NCBI RefSeq assembly: GCF_000495795.1 | Contig: NZ_AWGD01000025.1 | Location: forward strand, 124,001-188,000 | Length of the DNA stretch: 64,000 nt | Origin: Asticcacaulis sp. AC460 | GTDB lineage: Bacteria; Pseudomonadota; Alphaproteobacteria; Caulobacterales; Caulobacteraceae | Reading direction: 5' to 3' | In this document: positions 56,121 through 64,000 of the stretch, piece by piece | Layout of the letters: each line of letters opens with the position of its first letter | Position numbering within the stretch: position 1 is the stretch's first letter | Translations under genes and position numbers: made by a program | Notes under the pieces: generated by a model | Seen by the model: the letters and a program-made list of their open reading frames with translations, nothing else | Databases searched by the model: none | Told to the model about the DNA's origin: nothing

Positions 56121-59100
56121 ATGATCATGGCAATTTATAGCGGTACGCCCGGCGACGACACCTACGTAGGTCCCGACGAATTCAATATGATCTCCGGCGG
56201 GGACGGCAATGACAGCCTCACGGGTGGCGCGGTCGTCGACTATATCTGGGGAAACGAAGGTAATGATACCCTGACGGGTGCCGGCGGGGATGATCTTCTG
56301 ATGGGCATTGCCGGGGATGATAGTCTGACCGGTGGGCTCGGCAACGACTCACTCTGGGATGGTGGTGCAGATGATGCTGGCAATGACACTTTGGAAGGGG
56401 GCGAAGGCGGCGACAGTTTGGTAAGCTATGGTGGCCGCGATGTCATCGATGGCGGTTCCGATAGTGACAGCCTGCGTTTTGACCGATCGACCTCGACATT
56501 CAGCTTCCATCTCAGCATGGCGGACCTGACCGCCGCCGGCGATCATGTCCTGGCCGACGGCACGCTGGTGCGCAACATAGAGTATTTCAGTGCCGCATTG
56601 GGATACGGCAATGACACCCTGTCCGGGGGAATGGATGGAGACCAGTTCGATGGCGGCGGCGGCGCGGACAGTCTTTCGGGATTACTGGGCTATGACAGGT
56701 TGGAAGGCGGCGACGGCAACGATACAGTCGACGGCGGGGAAGGCTATGACAATATCTTTGGCGGAGCAGGCAACGACTCGCTGATCGGCGGTACCGGGCA
56801 CGACGAATTGCAGGGCGACGATGGTCATGATCGCCTGAAGGGGGATGCTGGCGACGATCGGCTGAACGCGGGTGCCGGTGATGACACTGTCGAAGGCGGG
56901 ACGGGTCTGGACACCCTTACCGGCGGCGACGGCAATGATACGCTGAACGGCGGCGACGGTAACGACAACCTGTTCGGCGGCGATGGCAACGATCTGTTGG
57001 AAGATGTCGCCAGCGAAGTGCTCGACTACACCTACATCAATTTCGACGGTGGCGCAGGCAATGATACCCTGACGGCCAGTGCGATCGGGGAAACGCTTCA
57101 AGGCGGCTATGGCGACGATGCTATCAATGCCGGCGGCGGTAACGATACCCTGTATGCCGACAATGGCGAAGGCGATGGCGGCAACGATAGGGCCGATGGT
57201 CAGGCCGGCGACGACATCGTTTACAGTTATGGCGGAGCGGACTCGATTGATGGTGGGGCCAATAATGATACAGTCCTGCTGTTCCGGCAAACCGCGACCC
57301 AGAACCTGGCGATAAGCGCCACGCTGGCGGCGACCGCTCAGGGAACGACCCTGGCTGATGGGACACTTCTTCGCAACCTCGAAAATTTCTACGTCTACAG
57401 CGGCAGCGGCAACGATAGCTACACCGGCGGTAGTCTGAATGACGAGTTCCGTGGCGGCGGTGGTGACGACGTGGCTACGACCGGGACCGATGGCTACGAC
57501 ATCCTTCACGGTGAGGCCGGCAACGATACCCTGGCGGGTGGGGGCGGCCGCAACGAATTGTTCGGTGAAGCCGGCAACGATGTGATAACCGGAGGTGCGG
57601 GTGCCAGTTTCCTCTACGGCGACGTCGGTGACGACACCCTGACAGGCGGAACGGGCCAGAACGTCCTGTGGGGCGGTGACGGCAATGATCTGCTACTGTC
57701 CGTCGGCGGTTGGGGTACAATGTTAGGGGAAGCCGGTAACGATACCCTGACAGGCAGCAGCGTTACCGACACCATGGTCGGCGGGCAAGGTGATGACCTG
57801 TTGTCGGGTAACGCCGGAAACGACATCCTGAACGGTGACGTCGGAAATGATGTCGTGAACGGCGGCGCCGGTGACGACGTTCTGCATAGTTACGAGGGCA
57901 TCGATACCATCGACGGCGGCGAAGGTTGGGATACTGGCAATCTGGCGATCTCCAGCGACCTCAATCTTCTTCTGGACGGGACGCAGGCGGCAACCCTGGC
58001 CGGACTGACCCTGAACAACGGTACGGTTTTGCGCAATGTCGAAGTCTTGTGGATTTCGCTGCTCGGCGTAGGCAGTGACACCGTGTCAGGCGGCGGTGGC
58101 AATGACAGCTTCTGGGGAGGCGGTGGCGGCGACGTGCTGCAGGGCGGGGCCGGCAATGACAGCCTGACCGGCGGCTTCATCTACACAACCATAAACAGCG
58201 GCGATGACACCCTGGACGGCGGTTCAGGCAACGACCTTATCAGCGGTTTCGATGGCCATGATGTTCTTGGCGATGTCGAGACCGGCCAGGGCAATGATAC
58301 GGTCATGGGCGACGAAGGGACGGACCTGCTTTACAGCCGCGAGGGCGCCGATATGATCGACGGCGGCACGGACGAAGATGTGATCCTGCTGTTCCGCACC
58401 TCGACGAACAACTTCGTCATCGACATGGTCCAGGCGGCGACGTCCGAAGGCGTGATACTGCTGGACGGTACGGTTGTGCGAAATGTCGAGCGGGGTTGGG
58501 TGACCTTGGGCGGCGGCAATGACACATTTATCGGCGGAGCCAGCTTTGACAACTTCTGGGGCGGTGACGGCGCGGACCTCGCCAACGGCGGGGACAAGGC
58601 CGACGAACTGTACGGCCAGGGCGGGGATGACACGATTAAGGGGGACGCCGGAGCCGACCGTCTGTCCGGTGGTGTCGGTCGGGACAGTCTGTTGGGCGGC
58701 GACGGCGACGACTTCCTTTTCGACGCTGGCGACGGTTCTGCCGGGGGCGGGAGCGACACGATGTCGGGAGAGGCGGGCAACGACCTGATCAACGGCGGTC
58801 TGGGTAATGATCTGCTTCTGGGCGGAGCTGGTAACGACTCGCTGAACGGTGAACAAGGCGCCGATGAGATGACCGGCGGCCTGGGCGACGACGCATTCAC
58901 AGTCGACGATCTCGGCGATCTTGTCCTCGAAATCTCTGGTGGTGGAACAGATACGGTCACGTCATTACTCAGCTACAATCTGGGCGCCAATGTCGAGAAC
59001 CTAATCTTTGCAGGCAGCGGGAACTTTACGGGTAATGGCAATTCCAACGCTAACGCCCTTACGGGCAGTATCGGCAAGGATTGGCTGGACGGTGGGGCCG

Positions 59101-60311
59101 GCAATGATACGCTGACCGGAGGCCTGGGCAATGACACGTTCGTTGTCGATGCCGACGATATTGTGGTCGAATGGGGCGCCAGCATCGATTGGGTCCTGGC
59201 CGGTCGCAGCTACAATCTTGGCGCCTTTCTGGAAAACCTGGCTTTTAGCGGATCCGGCAACTTCACCGGCAACGGCAATGCCGCGAACAACATTATTAGT
59301 GGCAATTCCGGCAACAATTGGCTGGACGGCGGGGCAGGTAACGACACCCTGACCGGCGGTCTGGGTAATGATGTGCTCGTAGTCGACGGCGATGACGTTG
59401 TGGTCGAAGCAGCCAACGGCGGCAACGACTGGGTCCTGGCCAATCGCAGCTTTAATCTGGGGGCCAATATCGAGCACCTGGCGTTTAGCGGAGCCGGCAA
59501 TTTCACGGGCAACGGCAATGCCGGGAACAACATGCTAACCGGCAATTCCGGCAACAATTGGCTGGACGGTGGGGCAGGTAACGATACCCTTACTGGCGGC
59601 CAGGGTAATGATGTCCTCGTGGTCGACGGCGATGACGTTGTGATCGAAGCGGCGAATGGCGGAAATGACTGGGTGTTGGCCGGTCGTAATTACAATTTGG
59701 GCGCTGAGGTCGAAAACCTGGCGTTCAGCGGGACCGGCAACTATACGGGTAACGGCAATGCCGGCGCCAACAGGCTGACCGGAAACTCGGGCAATAACTG
59801 GCTGGACGGCGGACTCGGCAATGACACCCTGACCGGCGGGGCCGGTAATGACGTTTTCGTGGTCGATGCCGATGATGTGGTCGTAGAAACCGCCAATGGC
59901 GGCAATGACTGGGTTCTTGCCAGCCACAGTTACACCCTGGGCGAGTTTGTCGAGCATCTGGGCTTTAGTGGAACCGGCAACTTTGTCGGCAATGGCAACG
60001 CTGTCGCCAACATCCTTAGCGGCAATTCCGGGAACAACACGCTGAATGGCGGGGGTGGCAATGACGTCCTGGCAGGCGGGCTGGGGGCCGACATCTTCCT
60101 GTTCGGGATGGCCAGCGGCGCCGACACCATCAACGACTTCAAAGCAGAGCAGAACGATATGATCAATATCAACGCCTATAGCGGTGGTACGGCCCATGCT
60201 GGATGGGTGTCGCAGTCCGGCACCCATGTGGTCATCACACTGGGCAGCGGCAATGCCATCACCGTCCTCAACGCCAGCCAGACGGATGTCCTCAGCCATA
60301 TGGTGTGGTAA
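56121..60311 (+). CDS. Large RTX (haemolysin-type calcium-binding repeat) protein
   Basis: 1396 residues, GGGGGG before the ATG (a second ATG two codons later is possible). Almost the whole protein is RTX nonapeptides of GGxGxDxLxGG type (for example GGDGNDSLTGG, GGAGNDTLTGG), interrupted by four spacer domains with LADGTLVRNIE/LNNGTVLRNVE motifs. Residues about 980-1300 form four exact 80-residue units. The C-terminus (FLFGMASGADTINDFKAEQNDMININ ... VLSHMVW) resembles the serralysin-type type I secretion signal. No enzymatic domain is visible. Likely secreted without a signal peptide by an ABC/HlyD/TolC system, forming a calcium-folded surface or matrix protein. No dedicated transporter is adjacent. 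Confidence 0.9.
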   Translation: MIMAIYSGTPGDDTYVGPDEFNMISGGDGNDSLTGGAVVDYIWGNEGNDTLTGAGGDDLLMGIAGDDSLTGGLGNDSLWDGGADDAGNDTLEGGEGGDSLVSYGGRDVIDGGSDSDSLRFDRSTSTFSFHLSMADLTAAGDHVLADGTLVRNIEYFSAALGYGNDTLSGGMDGDQFDGGGGADSLSGLLGYDRLEGGDGNDTVDGGEGYDNIFGGAGNDSLIGGTGHDELQGDDGHDRLKGDAGDDRLNAGAGDDTVEGGTGLDTLTGGDGNDTLNGGDGNDNLFGGDGNDLLEDVASEVLDYTYINFDGGAGNDTLTASAIGETLQGGYGDDAINAGGGNDTLYADNGEGDGGNDRADGQAGDDIVYSYGGADSIDGGANNDTVLLFRQTATQNLAISATLAATAQGTTLADGTLLRNLENFYVYSGSGNDSYTGGSLNDEFRGGGGDDVATTGTDGYDILHGEAGNDTLAGGGGRNELFGEAGNDVITGGAGASFLYGDVGDDTLTGGTGQNVLWGGDGNDLLLSVGGWGTMLGEAGNDTLTGSSVTDTMVGGQGDDLLSGNAGNDILNGDVGNDVVNGGAGDDVLHSYEGIDTIDGGEGWDTGNLAISSDLNLLLDGTQAATLAGLTLNNGTVLRNVEVLWISLLGVGSDTVSGGGGNDSFWGGGGGDVLQGGAGNDSLTGGFIYTTINSGDDTLDGGSGNDLISGFDGHDVLGDVETGQGNDTVMGDEGTDLLYSREGADMIDGGTDEDVILLFRTSTNNFVIDMVQAATSEGVILLDGTVVRNVERGWVTLGGGNDTFIGGASFDNFWGGDGADLANGGDKADELYGQGGDDTIKGDAGADRLSGGVGRDSLLGGDGDDFLFDAGDGSAGGGSDTMSGEAGNDLINGGLGNDLLLGGAGNDSLNGEQGADEMTGGLGDDAFTVDDLGDLVLEISGGGTDTVTSLLSYNLGANVENLIFAGSGNFTGNGNSNANALTGSIGKDWLDGGAGNDTLTGGLGNDTFVVDADDIVVEWGASIDWVLAGRSYNLGAFLENLAFSGSGNFTGNGNAANNIISGNSGNNWLDGGAGNDTLTGGLGNDVLVVDGDDVVVEAANGGNDWVLANRSFNLGANIEHLAFSGAGNFTGNGNAGNNMLTGNSGNNWLDGGAGNDTLTGGQGNDVLVVDGDDVVIEAANGGNDWVLAGRNYNLGAEVENLAFSGTGNYTGNGNAGANRLTGNSGNNWLDGGLGNDTLTGGAGNDVFVVDADDVVVETANGGNDWVLASHSYTLGEFVEHLGFSGTGNFVGNGNAVANILSGNSGNNTLNGGGGNDVLAGGLGADIFLFGMASGADTINDFKAEQNDMININAYSGGTAHAGWVSQSGTHVVITLGSGNAITVLNASQTDVLSHMVW
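59061..60020 (+). repeat. Four tandem 240-bp coding repeats in RTX gene
   Basis: Unit starts at 59061, 59301, 59541, 59781, with a fifth partial at 60021, spaced exactly 240 bases. Each encodes 80 residues: GNSGNNWLDGGAGNDTLTGG then VVDxDDVVVE, NDWVLAxRSYNLG and LAFSGxGNFTGNGNA. Confidence 0.9.
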
Positions 60312-60502
60312 CGCCTCTGTCCGGAGGCTGGATTTGCAAGTGGCTACCTTTGCGCAGCGCTACCTGCCAAGGACGAGCAGCGGGCGCGTTTAAGCCGCCG
60401 AAGTAGAGAAATCTGTGCCGCCGGTACAGCCCTATCGACAGGCGCACGGTCGACTGTTACCCATGGGACCAATGCCATGTTGTGCAACCCAGGGGGATTC
60501 TC

Positions 60503-63500
60503 ATGACCGATCTGACAACCGTCTTCGCCGTTCCCGTCGGCTCGTTCCGCTTTCACTATGATGCGGCACGGAATGTTTTTTACTACGCCGACGGCGGAAT
60601 GCTGAAGAGCTACAACCCGCTGACCCAGACGACGACCACCCTGGTGACCCTGAGCGGGACGATCGGGGATTTCGGCCTCACCGCGGACGGCAGCCAGCTT
60701 CTGATCGCCATGGCGGATATCGTCAGAAATGCCGACGACTCCAAGTCTTACAGCACGCTCTATCGCATCGATATGGCGACGGTGAACGATCCCGGCACAT
60801 TCGACGTCGTGCACTATCAGGCCAGCTATGTGTCGCGCGCCGCCTTCGATCTGGCCATACTGGCCGACAATCAGGTCGTCATGTCCGTCGGAACGCAAAA
60901 CGACGGTATCGATGTTGTTTTCCCTGCCGCTACAAACAACTTCATCAGCTATGATGGCAACCAACCGCTGAGTGGAAGTCATATCATCCGCTCGGAACAC
61001 GGCCGCTACGCCCTGGTCCAGCAAGCTGGTTTTTCAAATGGTCAATTCCAGATTTACGATTCCCAGACCGACCAGATTATAGCACTCGGTGAGGCCTATA
61101 CCTCGAACTTCGGGCGTGGCGATATTAGTGAGACCGCAGGCCTGTTGTTCATGTTCACCTGGCGGGGGCATACCATCCTCGATTTCAATCTCGAGGTTGT
61201 GGAGGTCATCGACACGGACTCCTGGACGCTGGACGGCAAGTTTAGTGCTAACGGCCACCAGCTCTTTCTGTGGGACGGTGCGACCGGCCAGATTGAGGTC
61301 TACGACACAAAGAGCTGGACGCAAATCGGCTCGGCGCAGGCTATCACGACCGGTCTGACAAGCTATGAGGAGAGCCTGCCGGGTGGTGGGCGCTATCCGG
61401 TCGGCATCATGGAGCTGTCGGCCGATGGCCGCTTCCTGTTCCTTGAGACCAAGACGGGGTATGAGGCGGTCGATCTGGCCAGCCGCCTGACGACGTCGCA
61501 GAGCGGCACGACCGATGATGATGCGCTGTTCGGTACCCAGGGGCGGGATACGATCCAGGGCCTGGGTGGTAATGACACGCTCAGCGGCTTGGGCGGCACA
61601 GATTCGCTGGATGGCGGCGAGGGCAATGACAGTCTCAGCGGAGGCGAGATCGGTGATACGTTGAACGGCGGCGCCGGAAACGACACCCTGTCCGATGGCT
61701 GGAACGGCCAGTTGAACGGCGGTGCCGGGGATGACCGGCTGGAAAGTACCCGTGGGGCGGACACGATCGACGGTGGTGACGGCGTCGACCTGTTCTATCT
61801 CGACCTGACGACCGGGGACGCGGCCATGCTGTTCGATATGAGCCAGGCCGGGACCGCGACGGGGGCGACTCTGTCGACGGGGCTCAGCGTCGGGAACGTC
61901 GAGAAGGTCTTTGCCTGGGGGGCGAGCCAGAACGATACCTTCATCGGGAGCGCCGGAGGAGACACCTTCTTCGGTGGCGTCGGAAATGATTCCTACACGG
62001 GCGGTGCGGGGGCCAACGCCTTCGATGGCGGTGAGGGAAATGACTGGGGGAGCGCCAGCACGGGCACGTCCGCGCAAATGGGCGGCGGTGGCGGCAACGA
62101 CACGCTTGCGGGCGGCGCCGGCGCGGATAACCTGTCAGGTGGGAATGATAACGATCTGGTGTCGGGCGCCGGCGGTGCCGATACCCTACAGGGAGGTGAC
62201 GGAGCCGATACGGTCATTGGAGGCGCCGGTGATGATAATGTTTCAGGTGGTAGCGGCAACGATCTGCTGAACGGCGGTGCTGGCAATGACACATTCACGG
62301 GATCTACTGGGACTGACACAGCGTCCTATGCCGACGCGGCTTCGGGTGTAAGTGTCGATCTGAGGTTGCTGGTGTCTCAGAACACCCTGGGCGCCGGCGA
62401 AGACAGATTGTCAGGGGTTGAAAACCTGGTCGGATCGTTCACGACCGATGCGCTGACGGGCGACGACGGTGACAACCTGCTGAACGGCGAGGGCGGCAAC
62501 GACTATCTGGTGGGCTTGGGCGGCAAGGATACCCTGAACGGTGGCGCCGGCGGTGACGATCTGCGGGCGGGTGCCGGCGATGACTCCGTTTCCGGAGGCG
62601 ACGGTGAAGACCTGATTTTCGGCCAGGACGGCGCGGACCTGCTGTCGGGCGGCGCCAATGCCGACAGGCTGTTGGGCGGGGCCGGCAACGACCTCCTGAA
62701 TGGCAATGAAGGCGAGGACATTCTGACCGGGGGCGCCGGCAATGACACTCTGGTCTCCAGCGACGGCAATGATACGCTGGAAGGTGGCGATGACGATGAC
62801 TTGCTTACCGATACGATCGGCAGCGGCTTCATGTCCGGCGAAACCGGCAATGATACGCTATTCGCCGGCGGTGCCAACGACGTGCTCAGCGGTGGTTTCG
62901 GGAATGACAGCCTGACGGCGGGAGACGGCAACGACACGATCTATGGCGGCGACCAGATCAATGATGATGGGGTTGACACCGTCCTGGGTGGCGCCGGGAA
63001 TGACGAGATACACACGCATGGTGGTGATGCCATCGATGGCGGCGAGGGATCGGACATTTTGTATGTCCACGGTTTTGAGTCGACAACTGCCATCAGTATC
63101 AATGCAGGCGCCGGCGGAAATGTTGCGGGCATTGAAGCCATCAGCTTCCAGGGCGGTGGTTTTGCCGACACTCTGATCGGTAGTGAAGGTGGCGACACCT
63201 TCCTTGGCGGTGAACGGGATGACACGGCCCTGGGCGGCGCCGGCGCGGATATCCTGCACGGGGAGGCCGGCGACGACGGCATGGACGGCGGTGACGGCAA
63301 TGACAGCCTGAACGGCGGTGACGGAAAAGACAATCTGTCGGGTGGAGCGGGGGATGATACCCTGGCCGGCGGAGCCGGGGATGACATCTACTGGGTCGAT
63401 GCGATCGCAGACGTGGTGATCGAAGCGGCCGGGCAGGGCGACGATATCGTCAATACGACCGTCAGCCTCATCCTGGCAAACGGCGTGGAGCGATTGAAAC

Positions 63501-64000
63501 TGGCGGGGGGCAATAACATCAACGGCACGGGTAATGCCGGTGCCAACAGTATGGGCGGTAACGCCGGAAACAACCTCCTGGACGGGGGCACTGGCAATGA
63601 TACCCTGGTTGGGCTTTCGGGCGACGACACCTACATTGTCGAGGCCGTCGGCGACCGGGTTTTCGAAAATGCAGAGGCGGGCACCGACCTGATTCTGGCT
63701 TCAGTGAGCTACAACCTGGGTATAGATATCGAGAACCTGACCTTTACGGGTGCGGGCAATCTCACCGGCAATGGCAATAACATGGCCAATGTTTTGACCG
63801 GGAACTCGGGTAACAACTGGCTGGAAGGTGCGGCGGGTGTCGATACTCTGATCGGCGGACTGGGCAATGACACCTTCGTGGTCGATAGCGAAGATAGCGT
63901 CGTGGAAAACGCCGGCGAAGGCAATGACTGGGTTCTGGCCGCGCGCAGCTATACCCTGGGCGCAAACCTCGAACACCTTGCATTGTCAGGCAGCGGCAAC
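60503..64000 (+). CDS. RTX protein with N-terminal propeller-like domain, 3' end beyond window
   Basis: 1166 residues visible from ATG 60503 (AGGGGGA upstream), frame open to the end of the window. Residues 1-320 are not RTX. They contain repeated strands with Ser/Asp-rich turns (FAVPVGSFRFHYDAARNVFYYADGGMLKSYNP, LTADGSQLLIAMADI, LFLWDGATGQIEVYDTKSW), suggesting a beta-propeller of WD/YVTN type. From about residue 335 (TTDDDALFGTQGRDTIQGLGGNDTLSG) RTX nonapeptides run on, with 80-81-residue units again near 63557-63800. No signal peptide; type I secretion is expected. Separated from the first RTX gene by 191 bases without a clear terminator, so co-transcription is possible. Confidence 0.88.
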   Translation, partial: MTDLTTVFAVPVGSFRFHYDAARNVFYYADGGMLKSYNPLTQTTTTLVTLSGTIGDFGLTADGSQLLIAMADIVRNADDSKSYSTLYRIDMATVNDPGTFDVVHYQASYVSRAAFDLAILADNQVVMSVGTQNDGIDVVFPAATNNFISYDGNQPLSGSHIIRSEHGRYALVQQAGFSNGQFQIYDSQTDQIIALGEAYTSNFGRGDISETAGLLFMFTWRGHTILDFNLEVVEVIDTDSWTLDGKFSANGHQLFLWDGATGQIEVYDTKSWTQIGSAQAITTGLTSYEESLPGGGRYPVGIMELSADGRFLFLETKTGYEAVDLASRLTTSQSGTTDDDALFGTQGRDTIQGLGGNDTLSGLGGTDSLDGGEGNDSLSGGEIGDTLNGGAGNDTLSDGWNGQLNGGAGDDRLESTRGADTIDGGDGVDLFYLDLTTGDAAMLFDMSQAGTATGATLSTGLSVGNVEKVFAWGASQNDTFIGSAGGDTFFGGVGNDSYTGGAGANAFDGGEGNDWGSASTGTSAQMGGGGGNDTLAGGAGADNLSGGNDNDLVSGAGGADTLQGGDGADTVIGGAGDDNVSGGSGNDLLNGGAGNDTFTGSTGTDTASYADAASGVSVDLRLLVSQNTLGAGEDRLSGVENLVGSFTTDALTGDDGDNLLNGEGGNDYLVGLGGKDTLNGGAGGDDLRAGAGDDSVSGGDGEDLIFGQDGADLLSGGANADRLLGGAGNDLLNGNEGEDILTGGAGNDTLVSSDGNDTLEGGDDDDLLTDTIGSGFMSGETGNDTLFAGGANDVLSGGFGNDSLTAGDGNDTIYGGDQINDDGVDTVLGGAGNDEIHTHGGDAIDGGEGSDILYVHGFESTTAISINAGAGGNVAGIEAISFQGGGFADTLIGSEGGDTFLGGERDDTALGGAGADILHGEAGDDGMDGGDGNDSLNGGDGKDNLSGGAGDDTLAGGAGDDIYWVDAIADVVIEAAGQGDDIVNTTVSLILANGVERLKLAGGNNINGTGNAGANSMGGNAGNNLLDGGTGNDTLVGLSGDDTYIVEAVGDRVFENAEAGTDLILASVSYNLGIDIENLTFTGAGNLTGNGNNMANVLTGNSGNNWLEGAAGVDTLIGGLGNDTFVVDSEDSVVENAGEGNDWVLAARSYTLGANLEHLALSGSGN

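Noticed and set aside
59061-60020. Regular 240-bp repeats considered as a CRISPR-like array
   Set aside because: Units are in frame, encode RTX and adjoining strands, and lack short repeat/spacer structure.

Overview
The window is about 65% GC, densely coded, and most likely chromosomal DNA of a Caulobacteraceae bacterium (Asticcacaulis, Caulobacter or a close relative). Supporting evidence: three large TonB-dependent receptors of the Xanthomonas/Caulobacter type, a CtrA-type box (TTAA-N7-TTAA) upstream of an Arg-tailed receiver protein, flavin-dependent halogenases next to TonB receptors, and alphaproteobacterial-type palindromic repeats. The genus is inference. No rRNA, phage or CRISPR array was seen. 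One complete tRNA (Lys, CTT) is present.

Layout. 1-2372: 5' part of a TonB receptor on the minus strand, with a LacI-type operator/promoter far upstream. 3202-4754: a proteasome/HslV-like Ntn-hydrolase candidate and a small basic protein. 4808-7514: response regulator - histidine kinase - lipoprotein operon. 7746-13564: two tandem secreted TPR-CHAT (caspase-like) proteins. 13710-15558: YbjN-like protein, HAD hydrolase, TetR regulator. 15633-20740: ABC exporter (permease, ATPase, membrane-fusion protein, TolC) with an SDR reductase, divergent from the TetR gene. 20806-22458: SCO4402-like protein and a PHB-depolymerase-like esterase.

22626-32475 is a polysaccharide-utilisation locus: LacI regulator, TonB receptor, GH3 beta-glucosidase, flavin-dependent halogenase, GH30 glycosidase. 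Near-identical 16-20 bp palindromes precede the regulator and the receptor. 32540-34957: a GxxExxY gene exactly framed by 35-bp inverted repeats, a broken macro-domain gene, a lipoprotein, and a CheY-like protein with an Arg-rich tail. 34954-38469: pirin - WrbA - DoxX - OsmC on the minus strand, divergent from a LysR gene. 38628-42547: GH127 and GH51 arabinofuranosidases.

42604-44555 is a small accessory island of visibly lower GC: a decayed tRNA-Lys-like sequence followed by two overlapping genes, DUF4365 and an unrecognised 390-aa protein. It is the best candidate here for an undescribed (defence-type) system. 44965-45998: DUF2278 and an orphan ParD-C-terminus-like protein. 46015-55982 is a second utilisation locus: two divergent LacI genes, TonB receptor, two halogenases in tail-to-tail overlap, tRNA-Lys and a GH26 mannanase. 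Four copies of an AGAATACGTATTCA-like operator lie in its promoter regions. 56121-64000: two very large RTX proteins, the second running off the window.

Recurring small elements are a ~150-170 bp hairpin-ended repeat in two copies, a 160-bp ORF-less inverted repeat that resembles the GxxExxY frame, and GCAGGGG hairpins placed either side of a strong terminator.
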